Counted from the first letter of the stretch, positions 13,926 through 22,352 are shown. The stretch: 28,761 bases of DNA from an uncultured Duncaniella sp. (GCA_910587165.1 CAJUKP010000026.1:1-28761), one strand, 5' to 3'. Made by a program: numbers and translations. Notes: generated by a model from the letters alone, not told the origin.

Positions 13926-15023
13926 ATGCAGCTATATCCCGCACTCATCACCGAGGCTCTCGCCACCGTGCGCTATCCAGGCAACGGCAAGAACCTCGTA
14001 GAGGCAGAAATGGTGGCCGACGATATCCGCATCGACGGCGACACCGTATCGTTCTCAATCATCTTCGACAAGCCCACCGACCCGTTCATGAAATCGGTGG
14101 TGAAGGCCGCCGAGACCGCAATCCACACCTACATCTCGCCCGAGGTGAAAGTGACGGTCAACACCGCCTCCCGTCAGCCCGCGGCACCCAAGGCCGCTCC
14201 GCTCCTTCCGGGAGTGAAAAACATCGTCGGAGTCTCGTCGGGCAAAGGTGGCGTGGGAAAATCCACCGTCGCTGCCAACCTTGCCGTGGCTCTGGCCCGC
14301 GAAGGCTACCGCGTCGGACTGCTTGACGCCGATATCTTCGGACCCTCGGTGCCCAAGATGTTCGGAATCGAGGACGAACAGCTCTACATCCATGAAGTGG
14401 ACGGACGCAACCTCATCATCCCCATCGAGCGCTACGGCGTGAAGGTGCTGTCTATCGGATTCCTCGTCGACAAGGAGAAAGCCGTGCTCTGGCGAGGCTC
14501 AATGGCCTCCAACGCCCTCAAGCAGCTCATTGCCGAGGCTGACTGGGGCGAACTTGACTACTTCCTCATTGATATGCCTCCCGGCACGAGCGACATTCAT
14601 CTCACACTCGTGCAGACTCTCGCCATGACCGGCGTGGTCGTGGTCACAACCCCTCAGGAGGTGGCTCTTGCCGACGCCCGCAAGGGTATAGCAATGTTCA
14701 TGGACGACAAGGTGAACGTGCCCATCCTCGGAATGGTGGAGAATATGGCATGGTTCACACCTGCCGAGCACCCCGATGAGCGCTACTACATATTCGGACG
14801 CGAAGGTGGTGTCAGACTTGCATCGAAACTCGGAGTACGCCTGCTCGCCCAGATACCCCTCGTGGCATCCATAGCCGACTCCGGCGACTCCGGACAGCCC
14901 ATAGCAATGACCGACACCCTGACCGGCCATGCCTTCGCCCATCTCGCCCACGAGGTGACAGATGCTGTGGCCGAGCGGAACAACTCGCTACCTCCGACAC
15001 AGAAAGTAGAGCTCAAACACTAA
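13926..15023 (+). CDS. apbC: Mrp/ApbC (NBP35-like) ATPase, cysteine-free
   Basis: A 365-residue P-loop ATPase of the Mrp family, whose members load or carry iron-sulfur clusters for apoproteins. Residues 1-95 form a MIP18/DUF59-like domain. The ATPase begins at about 98 with the deviant Walker A GKGGVGKST (near 105), then LLDADIFGPSVPKMFG, the Mrp signature DYFLIDMPPGTSDIHL (near 210), and TTPQEVALADARKG. E. coli ApbC has a CxxC cluster-binding motif just after the ENM segment; here that region reads ENMAWFTPAEHPDERYYIFG and no cysteine occurs anywhere in the protein. It therefore cannot bind a cluster through its own thiols. It follows trmB by 63 bases and precedes the endonuclease by 12. 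Confidence 0.92.
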   Translation: MQLYPALITEALATVRYPGNGKNLVEAEMVADDIRIDGDTVSFSIIFDKPTDPFMKSVVKAAETAIHTYISPEVKVTVNTASRQPAAPKAAPLLPGVKNIVGVSSGKGGVGKSTVAANLAVALAREGYRVGLLDADIFGPSVPKMFGIEDEQLYIHEVDGRNLIIPIERYGVKVLSIGFLVDKEKAVLWRGSMASNALKQLIAEADWGELDYFLIDMPPGTSDIHLTLVQTLAMTGVVVVTTPQEVALADARKGIAMFMDDKVNVPILGMVENMAWFTPAEHPDERYYIFGREGGVRLASKLGVRLLAQIPLVASIADSGDSGQPIAMTDTLTGHAFAHLAHEVTDAVAERNNSLPPTQKVELKH

Positions 15024-15035
15024 TCCACTCCTGAC

Positions 15036-16691
15036 ATGAAAAAAGCCCTTACCCTCATCATTGGAGCCACACTCGGCCTCAATGCGGTAGCCGACATCCC
15101 CGAAGGATACTACAACCGGATGAACGGCAAGACCGGAGCAGAGCTGAAACAGGTGGTCCACGAGATCATCAACCCCCACACCACCATCTCATCCTATTCG
15201 GCCCTGCCGCAATATTTCCAGCAGACCGACGTATATCCCGAGTCAGACCGTTGGTGGGATATGTATTCCAACGTCACCCGCTACATCCCCTCGTTCTCCG
15301 GTCTGAACCGCGAGCACGCTTTCCCAAAAAGCTGGTGGGGCGGCCTGACCTCCACCCCGGCCTACATAGACCTCAACCACCTCTACCCGTCAGACGGCCC
15401 GGCCAATCAGGCCAAGAGCAACTATCCGCTCGGCGAGGTCAGCGGCAATCCGAAATTTGACAACAACGTCACCCGTGTCGGCTACCCGGTGAGCGGCCAG
15501 GGTGGCGGCGCGCAATACGTGTTCGAACCCGACGACGAATACAAAGGCGACTTCGCCCGCGCATACTTCTACATGGCCACCTGCTACTCCAACCTCACCT
15601 GGGCCACGAAATACCTCTGGATGGTGCAGCAGAACGACTATCCCACCCTCACCGGATGGGCCGTCGACCTCCTGCTCAAATGGGCACGTGAGGATGGGGT
15701 GAGCCAGAAAGAGATCGAGCGCAACGAGGTGGTCTACGGTTACCAGAACAACCGCAACCCCTTCATCGACTTCCCCGACCTGGCCGAATACATCTGGGGC
15801 AACAAAAAAGGTGAGAGTTTTGTAGTGGACACCGGAGGCACCGGAGGTGGCGACCCCATCCTCACAGCACCCGTAGCCGAGACCACTCTTGACTTCGGAC
15901 AGGTGGCCGTCGGACAGTCCATCACCTCCCAGTTCTTCTTCAAGGGTGAGAACCTCACCGGCTCCCTCTCCCTGCGCATGGGCGGCGAGAACAAGGAGAT
16001 GTTCACAATGGCAACCAACTCCATCAACTCCCGTCTCGTCAACTCATCCACCGGCTACTATCTTGAGGTCACATACACACCGACCTCCGTAGGCGAACAC
16101 AACGCCCGCATACTCATCTATGACGGCGGACTCACCGGAAGCATCTATGTCAACTTCCGCGGGCAGGCCTTCCCCGAACCTACACTGTCAACCCTCACTG
16201 CCTACGAGGCATCAGGCATCACCTCTTCCTCCTACACCGCATCATGGAGCGCCGCTCCGGAGGTGATTGACGCCTACGTCCTCACCGTCAACCGCTGGAA
16301 AGGCAACGACGTGATCACCGAAGAGATCGAGGTCGACGGAGAACTCACCTCATGGGACATCACTGAATTCGACGCCTCCGACTCCGAGAGCTACTCGGTG
16401 CAGAGCTCGCGCCTCGGCTTCCGCTCGCCCGCCAGCAACGTGGTGTTCGTCACCCACAGCGGCATCACCGACATCGAGGCCTCCCGTCCCCTCACCGCCA
16501 CCTGCTATCCCGGCGTGATACGTCTCCAGTGTCCCGAACCGCAGACCGATGGCTGCATCTACGACATGGCCGGCCGTCTCTTCATGACCATTCCTGTGAT
16601 CGACACCGACATGGAGCTGTCTCTCCCTGAAGGAATCTACATCCTCACCACCCGACAGCATCCCGCTCCCATAAAACTCATAGCCTACTAA
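15036..16691 (+). CDS. Secreted endonuclease I with probable T9SS C-terminal domain
   Basis: A 551-residue extracellular or periplasmic nuclease. A signal peptide (MKKALTLIIGATLGLNAVA) is followed by an endonuclease I (EndA/Vvn-like) domain to about residue 265. The metal/His motif is GLNREHAFPKSWW near residue 91, then DLNHLYPSDGPANQAKSNYPLGEV near 112-135 (given here as family-typical order His-Asn-Asn). A Gly-rich linker (TGGTGGGDP) leads to two beta-sandwich domains, an Ig-like one at about 285-375 and a fibronectin III-like one at about 385-475. The end (YDMAGRLF, then LPEGIYIL and a short KLIAY strand) matches the pattern of type A T9SS sorting domains. The enzyme would degrade extracellular DNA for nutrients or biofilm turnover. 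It is followed by a strong hairpin. Confidence 0.88.
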   Translation: MKKALTLIIGATLGLNAVADIPEGYYNRMNGKTGAELKQVVHEIINPHTTISSYSALPQYFQQTDVYPESDRWWDMYSNVTRYIPSFSGLNREHAFPKSWWGGLTSTPAYIDLNHLYPSDGPANQAKSNYPLGEVSGNPKFDNNVTRVGYPVSGQGGGAQYVFEPDDEYKGDFARAYFYMATCYSNLTWATKYLWMVQQNDYPTLTGWAVDLLLKWAREDGVSQKEIERNEVVYGYQNNRNPFIDFPDLAEYIWGNKKGESFVVDTGGTGGGDPILTAPVAETTLDFGQVAVGQSITSQFFFKGENLTGSLSLRMGGENKEMFTMATNSINSRLVNSSTGYYLEVTYTPTSVGEHNARILIYDGGLTGSIYVNFRGQAFPEPTLSTLTAYEASGITSSSYTASWSAAPEVIDAYVLTVNRWKGNDVITEEIEVDGELTSWDITEFDASDSESYSVQSSRLGFRSPASNVVFVTHSGITDIEASRPLTATCYPGVIRLQCPEPQTDGCIYDMAGRLFMTIPVIDTDMELSLPEGIYILTTRQHPAPIKLIAY

Positions 16692-16709
16692 GGACGGGAA
16701 TCTACCGTA

Positions 16710-16776
16710 AAAAAAGAGAAACAGATTTTTCATTTATTTGAATCGTCTAATATCAAAAAATCTGTTTCTCTTTTTT
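16710..16776. terminator. Terminator after the endonuclease gene
   Basis: AAAAAAGAGAAACAGATTTTT (16710-16730) is inverted at 16755-16776 (AAAAAATCTGTTTCTCTTTTTT), about 20 bases after the stop, with T runs on both strands. The AGAAACAGA core is shared with the AT-rich repeats elsewhere in the window. Confidence 0.75.
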
Positions 16777-16822
16777 CATTCCCTCCCCTGCGGTTCCGGC
16801 CCGAGCATTTTCCGGCGATTCG

Positions 16823-16854
16823 TTTGTCCGTGAGCGGATTTTTTGTTACCTTTG
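16823..16854 (+). promoter_or_regulatory. Promoter of the hexuronate catabolism genes
   Basis: TTTG (16823-16826) and TACCTTTG (16847-16854) with a 20-base spacer. The ATG follows 40 bases later. No obvious operator palindrome is seen in the leader. Confidence 0.75.
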
Positions 16855-16894
16855 TATTTGGAAAACAACCTTAAACTTACCAATATCAATTGTT

Positions 16895-17563
16895 ATGGCA
16901 AAATTTGATAAAATAGCGGTTCTCGCCAAGATGGGCGAGACCGGCGTAGTGCCCGTGTTCTACCACAAGGACGCAGAAGTGGCCAAACAGGTCGTCAAGG
17001 CTTGCTACGAAGGCGGCATCCGTGCCTTCGAGTTCACCAACCGCGGTGACTTTGCCCACGAAGTATTTGCCGAGGTGGTCAAGTTCGCCGCCAAGGAATG
17101 TCCCGAGATGGCCATGGGTGTTGGTTCGGTAGTCGATCCCGCCACCGCCGCTCTCTATATCCAGCTCGGCGCCTGCTTCGTTGTAGGCCCGCTCTTCAAC
17201 CCCGAGGTTTCACGTGTGTGCAACCGTCGCCTCGTGCCCTATACCCCCGGCTGCGGCACTGTCAGCGAGATCGGCGCTGCCCAGGAGACCGGATGCGACC
17301 TCTGCAAGTGCTTCCCCGGCGATGTGCTCGGTCCGAAATTCATCAAGGGTTTCATGGCCCCCATGCCCTGGTCGAAAGTTATGGTCACCGGTGGTGTCGA
17401 GCCGACCCGCGAGAACATCGAAGGCTGGATCAAGGCTGGCTGCTACTGTGTCGGCATGGGCTCCAAGCTCTTCCCCAAGGATCGTGTGGCCGCACAGGAC
17501 TGGCAGTATGTGACCGACAAGTGCCGCGAGGCTCTCGGTTATGTGGCTGACGCCCGCAAGTGA
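16895..17563 (+). CDS. eda: KDPG / 4-hydroxy-2-oxoglutarate aldolase
   Basis: Cleaves 2-keto-3-deoxy-6-phosphogluconate to pyruvate and glyceraldehyde 3-phosphate, the last step of hexuronate breakdown. The 222-residue TIM barrel has the catalytic Glu46 in FEFTNR and the Schiff-base Lys138 in CDLCKCFPGD, with the GVGSVVDPATA strand and the phosphate-binding VTGGVEPTREN and VGMGS loops. It is unusually cysteine-rich around the active site (GCDLCKCF, GCYCVG). It is first in a group with mannonate dehydratase and an SDR, which supports a role in glucuronate use rather than the Entner-Doudoroff route from gluconate. A hairpin with a T run lies between it and uxuA and may lower downstream expression. 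Confidence 0.95.
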   Translation: MAKFDKIAVLAKMGETGVVPVFYHKDAEVAKQVVKACYEGGIRAFEFTNRGDFAHEVFAEVVKFAAKECPEMAMGVGSVVDPATAALYIQLGACFVVGPLFNPEVSRVCNRRLVPYTPGCGTVSEIGAAQETGCDLCKCFPGDVLGPKFIKGFMAPMPWSKVMVTGGVEPTRENIEGWIKAGCYCVGMGSKLFPKDRVAAQDWQYVTDKCREALGYVADARK

Positions 17564-17587
17564 TACATCCCTGAGAAAATGAACTGG

Positions 17588-17635
17588 GAGGATGCCGGTG
17601 CCTCACTACGGTGGTGACCCGCATCCTCTTTTTTT
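17588..17635 (+). terminator. Intercistronic hairpin with T run between eda and uxuA
   Basis: GAGGATGC (17588-17595) pairs with GCATCCTC (17621-17628), followed by a run of T to 17635. The interior can form a smaller stem. The structure has the form of an intrinsic terminator; lying inside a likely operon, it may cause partial termination or protect the eda message. Confidence 0.65.
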
Positions 17636-17658
17636 CAATAAATTTAAACATCCTTCTT

Positions 17659-18819
17659 ATGGAAAAAACATGGCGCTGGTTTGGCCCCAATGATAAGATC
17701 ACACTTGATATGCTCCGTCAGATCGGAGTGGAAGGTATCGTCACCGCCCTCCATCACATCCCCAACGGTGAGGTGTGGAGCCTCGAGGAAGTGGAGAAGA
17801 TGAAGACCTACATCGAGGACCACGGTCTGCGCTGGAGCGTGGTGGAGAGCCTGCCCGTTTCAGAATCCATCAAATATGCCGGTCCCGACCGCGACGAGCT
17901 CATCGAGAAATACAAGGAAAGCCTCCGCAATCTCGGCAAGGCCGGAGTGAAGACCATCTGCTACAACTTCATGCCCGTGCTTGACTGGGCCCGCACCACC
18001 CTCGACTATCCCAACCCCAACGGTACGTCGAACCTCTACTTCAACATGGGTGAGTTCGCCTATTTCGACATCCACATCCTCAAGCGCGAGGGTGCCGAGG
18101 CCGACTATGACGCCGACACCATCAGACGAATGGAGGAGATAAAGGCCAACATGACTCCCGAGGGTGAGAAGAGACTCGTCGAGAACATCATCGTGAAGAC
18201 CCAGGGATTCGTCAACGGCAATATCTCCGAGGCCGACCTCGACCCCGTCCAGAAGTTCCGCGAGCTCCTGAAACTCTACGATGGCATCGACGCCGACCAG
18301 CTCCGCGCCAATATGGCCTATTTCCTCAACGCCATCATGCCCGTGTGCCGCGAATACGACATCAATATGTGTGTCCATCCCGACGATCCCCCGCGCCCCA
18401 TCCTCGGCCTGCCCCGCATCGTCACCTGCGATGCCGACATCAAGGCGTTCCTCGAGGCTGTGCCCGATCCCCACAACGGTCTGACATTCTGTGCAGGCTC
18501 GCTGAGTGCGGGAGCACACAACGATGTGGTGGAACTGGCCCGCAAGTATGCCCGCAACACCCACTTCGCCCACATCCGCATCTGCAAGACCCTTCCCGGC
18601 GGCGACTTCAAGGAGTCGAGCCATCTCGACCCGCGCCTCATAGAAGTGGTCAGAATCTTCGAGGAGCAGAATCCCGGGGTGCCCATGCGTGTCGACCATG
18701 CCGAACTCATGCTCGGCGACGAGAAAATGGGCTACAACGCCGGCTACTCATTCCATGGCCGTATGCTCGCCCTCGGGCAGATCGACGGAGTGATGGCTGC
18801 TCTGAAAAATAGCAAATAA
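17659..18819 (+). CDS. uxuA: D-mannonate dehydratase UxuA
   Basis: Dehydrates D-mannonate to 2-keto-3-deoxygluconate in glucuronate catabolism. The 386-residue length is typical (E. coli about 394). It begins with the family-typical MEKTWRWFGPNDKITLDMLRQ region and IVTALHHIPNGEVW. It contains the metal and substrate motifs VCREYDINMCVHPDDPPRP near residue 230 (given in family order), LTFCAGSLSAG near 275, HFAHIR near 295, and the C-terminal RVDHAELMLGDE near 345. The ATG at 17659 was chosen because the extra in-frame residues upstream lie across the terminator hairpin and T run. The product goes to a KDG kinase, not in this window, and then to the aldolase upstream. The SDR downstream should supply mannonate. 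Confidence 0.98.
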   Translation: MEKTWRWFGPNDKITLDMLRQIGVEGIVTALHHIPNGEVWSLEEVEKMKTYIEDHGLRWSVVESLPVSESIKYAGPDRDELIEKYKESLRNLGKAGVKTICYNFMPVLDWARTTLDYPNPNGTSNLYFNMGEFAYFDIHILKREGAEADYDADTIRRMEEIKANMTPEGEKRLVENIIVKTQGFVNGNISEADLDPVQKFRELLKLYDGIDADQLRANMAYFLNAIMPVCREYDINMCVHPDDPPRPILGLPRIVTCDADIKAFLEAVPDPHNGLTFCAGSLSAGAHNDVVELARKYARNTHFAHIRICKTLPGGDFKESSHLDPRLIEVVRIFEEQNPGVPMRVDHAELMLGDEKMGYNAGYSFHGRMLALGQIDGVMAALKNSK

Positions 18820-18849
18820 GACACAATCCCTCTAAAAAACATATCACCA

Positions 18850-19662
18850 ATGAACGAGCTTTTCTCAGTGAAAGACCAGGTAGTGGTCATCACCGGCGGC
18901 ACCGGTGTGCTTGGCCGCTGCATAGCTGAATATCTCGCCACCCAGGGAGCCAAGGTAGTGATCCTCGGCCGACGCAAGGAAGAAGGCGACGCAATAGTCG
19001 ATGAAATCAAGGCCAAGGGAGGCGAGGCGATGTTCCTCGTCACCGACGTGATGAGCGAGGCCAAGGTGCAGGAGAACTGCGACGAGATCATGGCCCGCTA
19101 CGGACGTGTCGACGCGCTGCTCAATGCAGCCGGTGGCAACATGGCCGGAGCCGTCATCTCTCCCGAAGGCAACTTCTTCGACCTCAAGGTCGATGCCTTC
19201 CGCACCGTGCTCGACCTCAACCTCACAGGCACAGTAATCCCCACACAGGTATTCCTGCGTCCCATGGTCGAGGCCGGAAAGGGGTCGATAATCAACTTCT
19301 CCTCCATGGCTGCCTTCCGCCCCATCACACGTGTGTGCGGTTATGCCGCCGCCAAGGCCGGAATTTCCAACTTCACCGCTTTCATGGCCAATGAGGTAGC
19401 CACGAAGTTCACCCCCGCCATCCGCGTCAACGCCATCGCCCCGGGCTTCTTCGTGACCAACCAGAACCGCGCCCTCCTCACCAACCCCGACGGTTCGCTT
19501 ACCGCCCGTGGAGAATCCGTGATCCGCCAGACCCCCTTCAAGCGCTTCGGCAAGCCCGAGGAACTCTGCGGAACCATCCAGTATCTCCTCTCCGAAGCCT
19601 CCTCGTTCGTCACCGGCACTGTGGCCGTTGTCGACGGCGGTTTCAACTCTTTCGCCATGTAA
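18850..19662 (+). CDS. SDR oxidoreductase, probable D-mannonate oxidoreductase (fructuronate reductase)
   Basis: A 270-residue short-chain dehydrogenase. The cofactor loop is TGGTGVLG near residue 16 with ILGRR after the second strand; NAAGGN, the catalytic SSMAAF serine (near 154) and YAAAKAG (Tyr near 169) are intact, and VDGGF closes the fold. Canonical UxuB is a different, larger family. In Bacteroidota an SDR sits directly after uxuA and is generally taken to interconvert fructuronate and mannonate; that function is inferred from the 30-base gap and pathway context. A PGFFVTNQNRALL loop with bulky side chains is consistent with SDRs acting on sugar acids. An imperfect hairpin follows. 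Confidence 0.88.
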   Translation: MNELFSVKDQVVVITGGTGVLGRCIAEYLATQGAKVVILGRRKEEGDAIVDEIKAKGGEAMFLVTDVMSEAKVQENCDEIMARYGRVDALLNAAGGNMAGAVISPEGNFFDLKVDAFRTVLDLNLTGTVIPTQVFLRPMVEAGKGSIINFSSMAAFRPITRVCGYAAAKAGISNFTAFMANEVATKFTPAIRVNAIAPGFFVTNQNRALLTNPDGSLTARGESVIRQTPFKRFGKPEELCGTIQYLLSEASSFVTGTVAVVDGGFNSFAM

Positions 19663-19698
19663 TAAAGTCAGCTCCGGCCGGACAGAACATGACATAAG

Positions 19699-19775
19699 GA
19701 CAGAAGTGCGTAGGGAAACAGTGTCGCCCCTGGTCATCTGACCGGACAGCCATCTGTTTCCCATGCACTTCTGTC
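19699..19775. terminator. Long-stem hairpin after the hexuronate genes
   Basis: GACAGAAGTGC (19699-19709) and GGGAAACAG (19713-19721) pair with CTGTTTCCC (19754-19762) and GCACTTCTGTC (19765-19775): 20 bp of stem with small internal loops and a 32-base loop. GACAGAAG and GAAACAG blocks echo the AT-rich repeat family. Position fits a transcript end. Confidence 0.6.
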
Positions 19776-19807
19776 ATTACCATCCTTCAAGCATCATCCC
19801 TTCACAC

Positions 19808-20548
19808 ATGAAAAAAATCATCACACTTCTCCTCACCCTTCTTCTCCTTTCCCCCTGTGCCGCATCAGCCCAGTCATCCGGAGGCCTCTCCGATCTCCTC
19901 AAAGGGCTTGGCAAAGGCTCTTCATCCTCGTCAGACGACGGCAACGGCTCCAAAGGGAGCGGACTGGGCGATCTCCTGTCCGGCGTGGCCGGCGCTCTCG
20001 GATTCGGCGACTCCGGGGCATCCATCGAGAAACTCTCCGGAACATGGAACTACAAGGCACCGGCCGTGGCGTTCAAAAGCGACAATCTGCTCCTCAAAGC
20101 CGGAGGCGCGGCCGCTGCGGCAAACGTAGAGAAGAAACTCGAGCCCTACTACAAGACCGCGGGAATCGACCGTCTCGTGCTCACCATCAACACCGACTCG
20201 ACATTCACTTTCAAGACACGCATGAGCCTCAACGGCACCATAACCCACGACAAGGAGTCGGGGCTCTATGTGTTCCACTTCAAAGCATTCAAGAAGGTCA
20301 ACATCGGCTCGATGAACGCCTATATCCAGCTCAACGGATCAAACGCCATGGAGCTGACATTCGACGTGACGCGTCTCATATCCATCCTCCAGAAAGTCAG
20401 CTCCCTCTCGGGCAGCGCGTCACTCAAAGGCGCATCCGCTCTTCTCGAGCAGTATGACGGCCTCACAGCCGGATTCGAGCTGAAACGTTCAGCCACCGCC
20501 GCTGACAAATCTGCCGATGCCACCACCGGCGCCACCGGAAAACGATAG
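19808..20548 (+). CDS. DUF4923 family exported protein
   Basis: A 246-residue protein with a signal peptide (MKKIITLLLTLLLLSPCAASA) and no lipobox. It then has a low-complexity Gly/Ser/Asp linker (about residues 23-65, including GKGSSSSSDDGNG) with DLLKGLGKG and DLLSGVAGALG helices. The C-terminal domain (about 75-235) is beta-rich and begins LSGTWNYKAPAVAFKSD; this opening and LNGTITHD are typical of DUF4923, a lipocalin-like family seen in Bacteroidales whose function is unknown. The ATG at 19808 is chosen because it directly starts the signal peptide; the 15 upstream in-frame residues lie in the hairpin. Its stop overlaps the start of the glycosyltransferase gene (TAGTG). Confidence 0.82.
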   Translation: MKKIITLLLTLLLLSPCAASAQSSGGLSDLLKGLGKGSSSSSDDGNGSKGSGLGDLLSGVAGALGFGDSGASIEKLSGTWNYKAPAVAFKSDNLLLKAGGAAAAANVEKKLEPYYKTAGIDRLVLTINTDSTFTFKTRMSLNGTITHDKESGLYVFHFKAFKKVNIGSMNAYIQLNGSNAMELTFDVTRLISILQKVSSLSGSASLKGASALLEQYDGLTAGFELKRSATAADKSADATTGATGKR

Positions 20549-21501
20549 TGGTCTCCATTGTCATCCCGGCCTACAACGCCGCCCGTTATCTGGCCGAATC
20601 GCTCGACAGCGTGATGGCCCAGGACATCAGCTGCTGGGAAGCTATCGTGGTCGACGATGGCTCGACCGACTCCACCCTCGCCATAGCCCGCTCATACGCC
20701 GACCGCGACAGCCGCATCAGGGTTTTCAGCAAGGAGAACGGGGGTCTATCTGACGCGCGCAACTTCGGCACCGCCCGGGCCGGAGGGGAATGGATCACAT
20801 TCCTCGACAGCGACGACTGCCTCTGCCGCGGGGCCCTGCGGACGCTTCTGAACTATGCCGGAAATGCCGACATCGTGGCCGGCAGCCTCATCTCCGGCTC
20901 AGTCTTCTCCGCGGCCCCTGCCCCGGCTGACTTCTCAAGCCGCACCTTCCCCCCGGCCGAGGCCCTGAGGCTCGGACTCTACCAGAGTTCCTTCCAACTC
21001 TCGGCCTGTGCGAAGCTCTACCGCCGGGGGCTTCTCGACAGAACCCGGTTCACAAAAGGGATATGGTATGAGGATCTCGACTTTCTCCCACGGGTGCTTC
21101 TCGAGGCCACGGAAGTGGCCGTCACAGACGCCCCGGTCTATTTCTACCGCGACAATCCGTCAAGCTTCATCCACACCTTCTCGCCGGGCAGACTTGATGT
21201 GCTCACCGTCACTGAGCGCATTGAGAAACTTGTGGCCGCCCGCTGTCCGGCGCTCATCCCCGCCGCACGTGACCGCCGGCTGAGCGCCAACTTCAACATC
21301 CACGCCCTGCTCGGCGCGGACGCGACAGGCAGAGCCGCCTACGCCGGTGTGCGCGACGGCTGCTGGGAGCTTATACGCTCCTACCGCGCCGCAAGTCTCC
21401 GCGACCCTGAGGTGAGACTTAAAAACAAGCTCGGCATACTTCTGAGCTATCTCGGCCCGCGGGTGTTCACACTTATTTCACGACTGATATACCGGAATTG
21501 A
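20548..21501 (+). CDS. GT2 family glycosyltransferase
   Basis: A 317-residue inverting glycosyltransferase of family 2, cytoplasmic or membrane-associated, transferring a sugar from a nucleotide-sugar donor to a polysaccharide or glycoprotein. The N-terminal GT-A domain shows VSIVIPAYNAARYL, VVDDGSTDST (near residue 33), GGLSDARNFG and the metal-binding FLDSDD (near 87). YEDLDFLPRVL near residue 175 is the usual acceptor-side acidic motif. The start is GTG at 20548, overlapping the previous stop by one base; no ATG precedes the first core strand, so GTG is the only reasonable choice. The last 29 bases overlap the opposite-strand glycosyltransferase gene. Sugar specificity is unknown. Confidence 0.93.
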   Translation: MVSIVIPAYNAARYLAESLDSVMAQDISCWEAIVVDDGSTDSTLAIARSYADRDSRIRVFSKENGGLSDARNFGTARAGGEWITFLDSDDCLCRGALRTLLNYAGNADIVAGSLISGSVFSAAPAPADFSSRTFPPAEALRLGLYQSSFQLSACAKLYRRGLLDRTRFTKGIWYEDLDFLPRVLLEATEVAVTDAPVYFYRDNPSSFIHTFSPGRLDVLTVTERIEKLVAARCPALIPAARDRRLSANFNIHALLGADATGRAAYAGVRDGCWELIRSYRAASLRDPEVRLKNKLGILLSYLGPRVFTLISRLIYRN

Positions 21502-22276
21502 AAGCATCGCGCTCACGGTCGGACACCCATCCCCATTTGTTGAAATATCTCACCATGTTCACGGCATGGATCCACGTCATGCGCAGTGACTTGTATGAAT
21601 CCGCCCTATGGTCATGCACGATGGCGGCGCCGGGCCACTGCACCGTCTTGAACTTCCGGTGTATGCGCCGCGTCAGGTCTATATCCTCCGGATACATGAA
21701 GAACCGTTCGTCGAAATAGCCCGTCTCCCTCAGTGCGTCCATGCGCATGAACATGAAACTCCCCTGGTGATACGGGATATTCCACGTCAGCCGTTCATCC
21801 AGATGCTTGAGCAGATAACGGTCACGCCTCCCCTGCATGAACCGCGCCGGCAGGAATCGGCGCGCGAACACGTCGAGAGGCGTCGGGAGCGCCCGGCAGG
21901 TAAACTGGCGCGATCCGTCCGGAGAGAAAATGAGCGGCTGCAGCGCCCCGACATCCGGATGAGCGTCCATATAACCCTCGATACGTTCAATAATCCCCGG
22001 ATCAAACGACACATCTGAATTCATCACCAGATGATACCCTGTCCCGGCCTCCCGCTCCGCCAGCCGGATGGCCTGGTTATGGCCCGCGCCGTATCCCCGG
22101 TTGTCCGACGGGATATAGACCACCTTCTCCCTGCCGTGCGTTAGCCTGCGCGTGTTCTCCGAGCGGGAATTGTCCACGATGTAGATACGCCTCACCCTGT
22201 CGGAGGCCAGGCACTTCAGACACGCCCCGAGCTCGCGGTCGTCGGTATGGTAAGTGACTATCGAAACTGTAATCAT
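21473..22276 (-). CDS. GT2 family glycosyltransferase, rhamnosyltransferase (WbbL)-like
   Basis: A 267-residue GT-A enzyme. It begins MITVSIVTYH, with IVDNS (near residue 33), NRGYGAGHNQAI (near 60; NxGYGxGxN is typical of WbbL/RfbN-like rhamnosyltransferases), the DxD-like MNSDVSF (near 85), and the acceptor motif FFMYPEDIDLTRRIH (near 195). This subgroup adds deoxyhexoses to lipopolysaccharide or capsule, which is the likely but unproven role. The ATG at 22276 is three bases after a -7 box, so the message may be leaderless. Its 3' end overlaps the convergent GT2 gene by 29 bases. No other polysaccharide locus genes are nearby, so it may be an orphan pair. Confidence 0.92.
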   Translation of the reverse strand: MITVSIVTYHTDDRELGACLKCLASDRVRRIYIVDNSRSENTRRLTHGREKVVYIPSDNRGYGAGHNQAIRLAEREAGTGYHLVMNSDVSFDPGIIERIEGYMDAHPDVGALQPLIFSPDGSRQFTCRALPTPLDVFARRFLPARFMQGRRDRYLLKHLDERLTWNIPYHQGSFMFMRMDALRETGYFDERFFMYPEDIDLTRRIHRKFKTVQWPGAAIVHDHRADSYKSLRMTWIHAVNMVRYFNKWGWVSDRERDAFNSGISVVK

Positions 22277-22279
22277 ACA

Positions 22280-22287
22280 CAAAGATA
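22280..22287 (-). promoter_or_regulatory. -7 promoter box of the minus-strand GT2 gene
   Basis: TATCTTTG on the minus strand matches TAnnTTTG exactly. I do not see a good TTG at the -33 position. It ends three bases before the ATG at 22276. Confidence 0.5.
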
Positions 22288-22352
22288 ATGAGTTTTGCCG
22301 ACGGGAGCCTCATCCATGTGCCAAAAATTTAGGCTGTTTCACTGATTTTGCG

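Noticed and set aside
17611..17658. Upstream extension of uxuA by 16 residues
   Set aside because: The added region lies in the terminator stem and T run, and UxuA proteins begin at MEKTWRWFGP.
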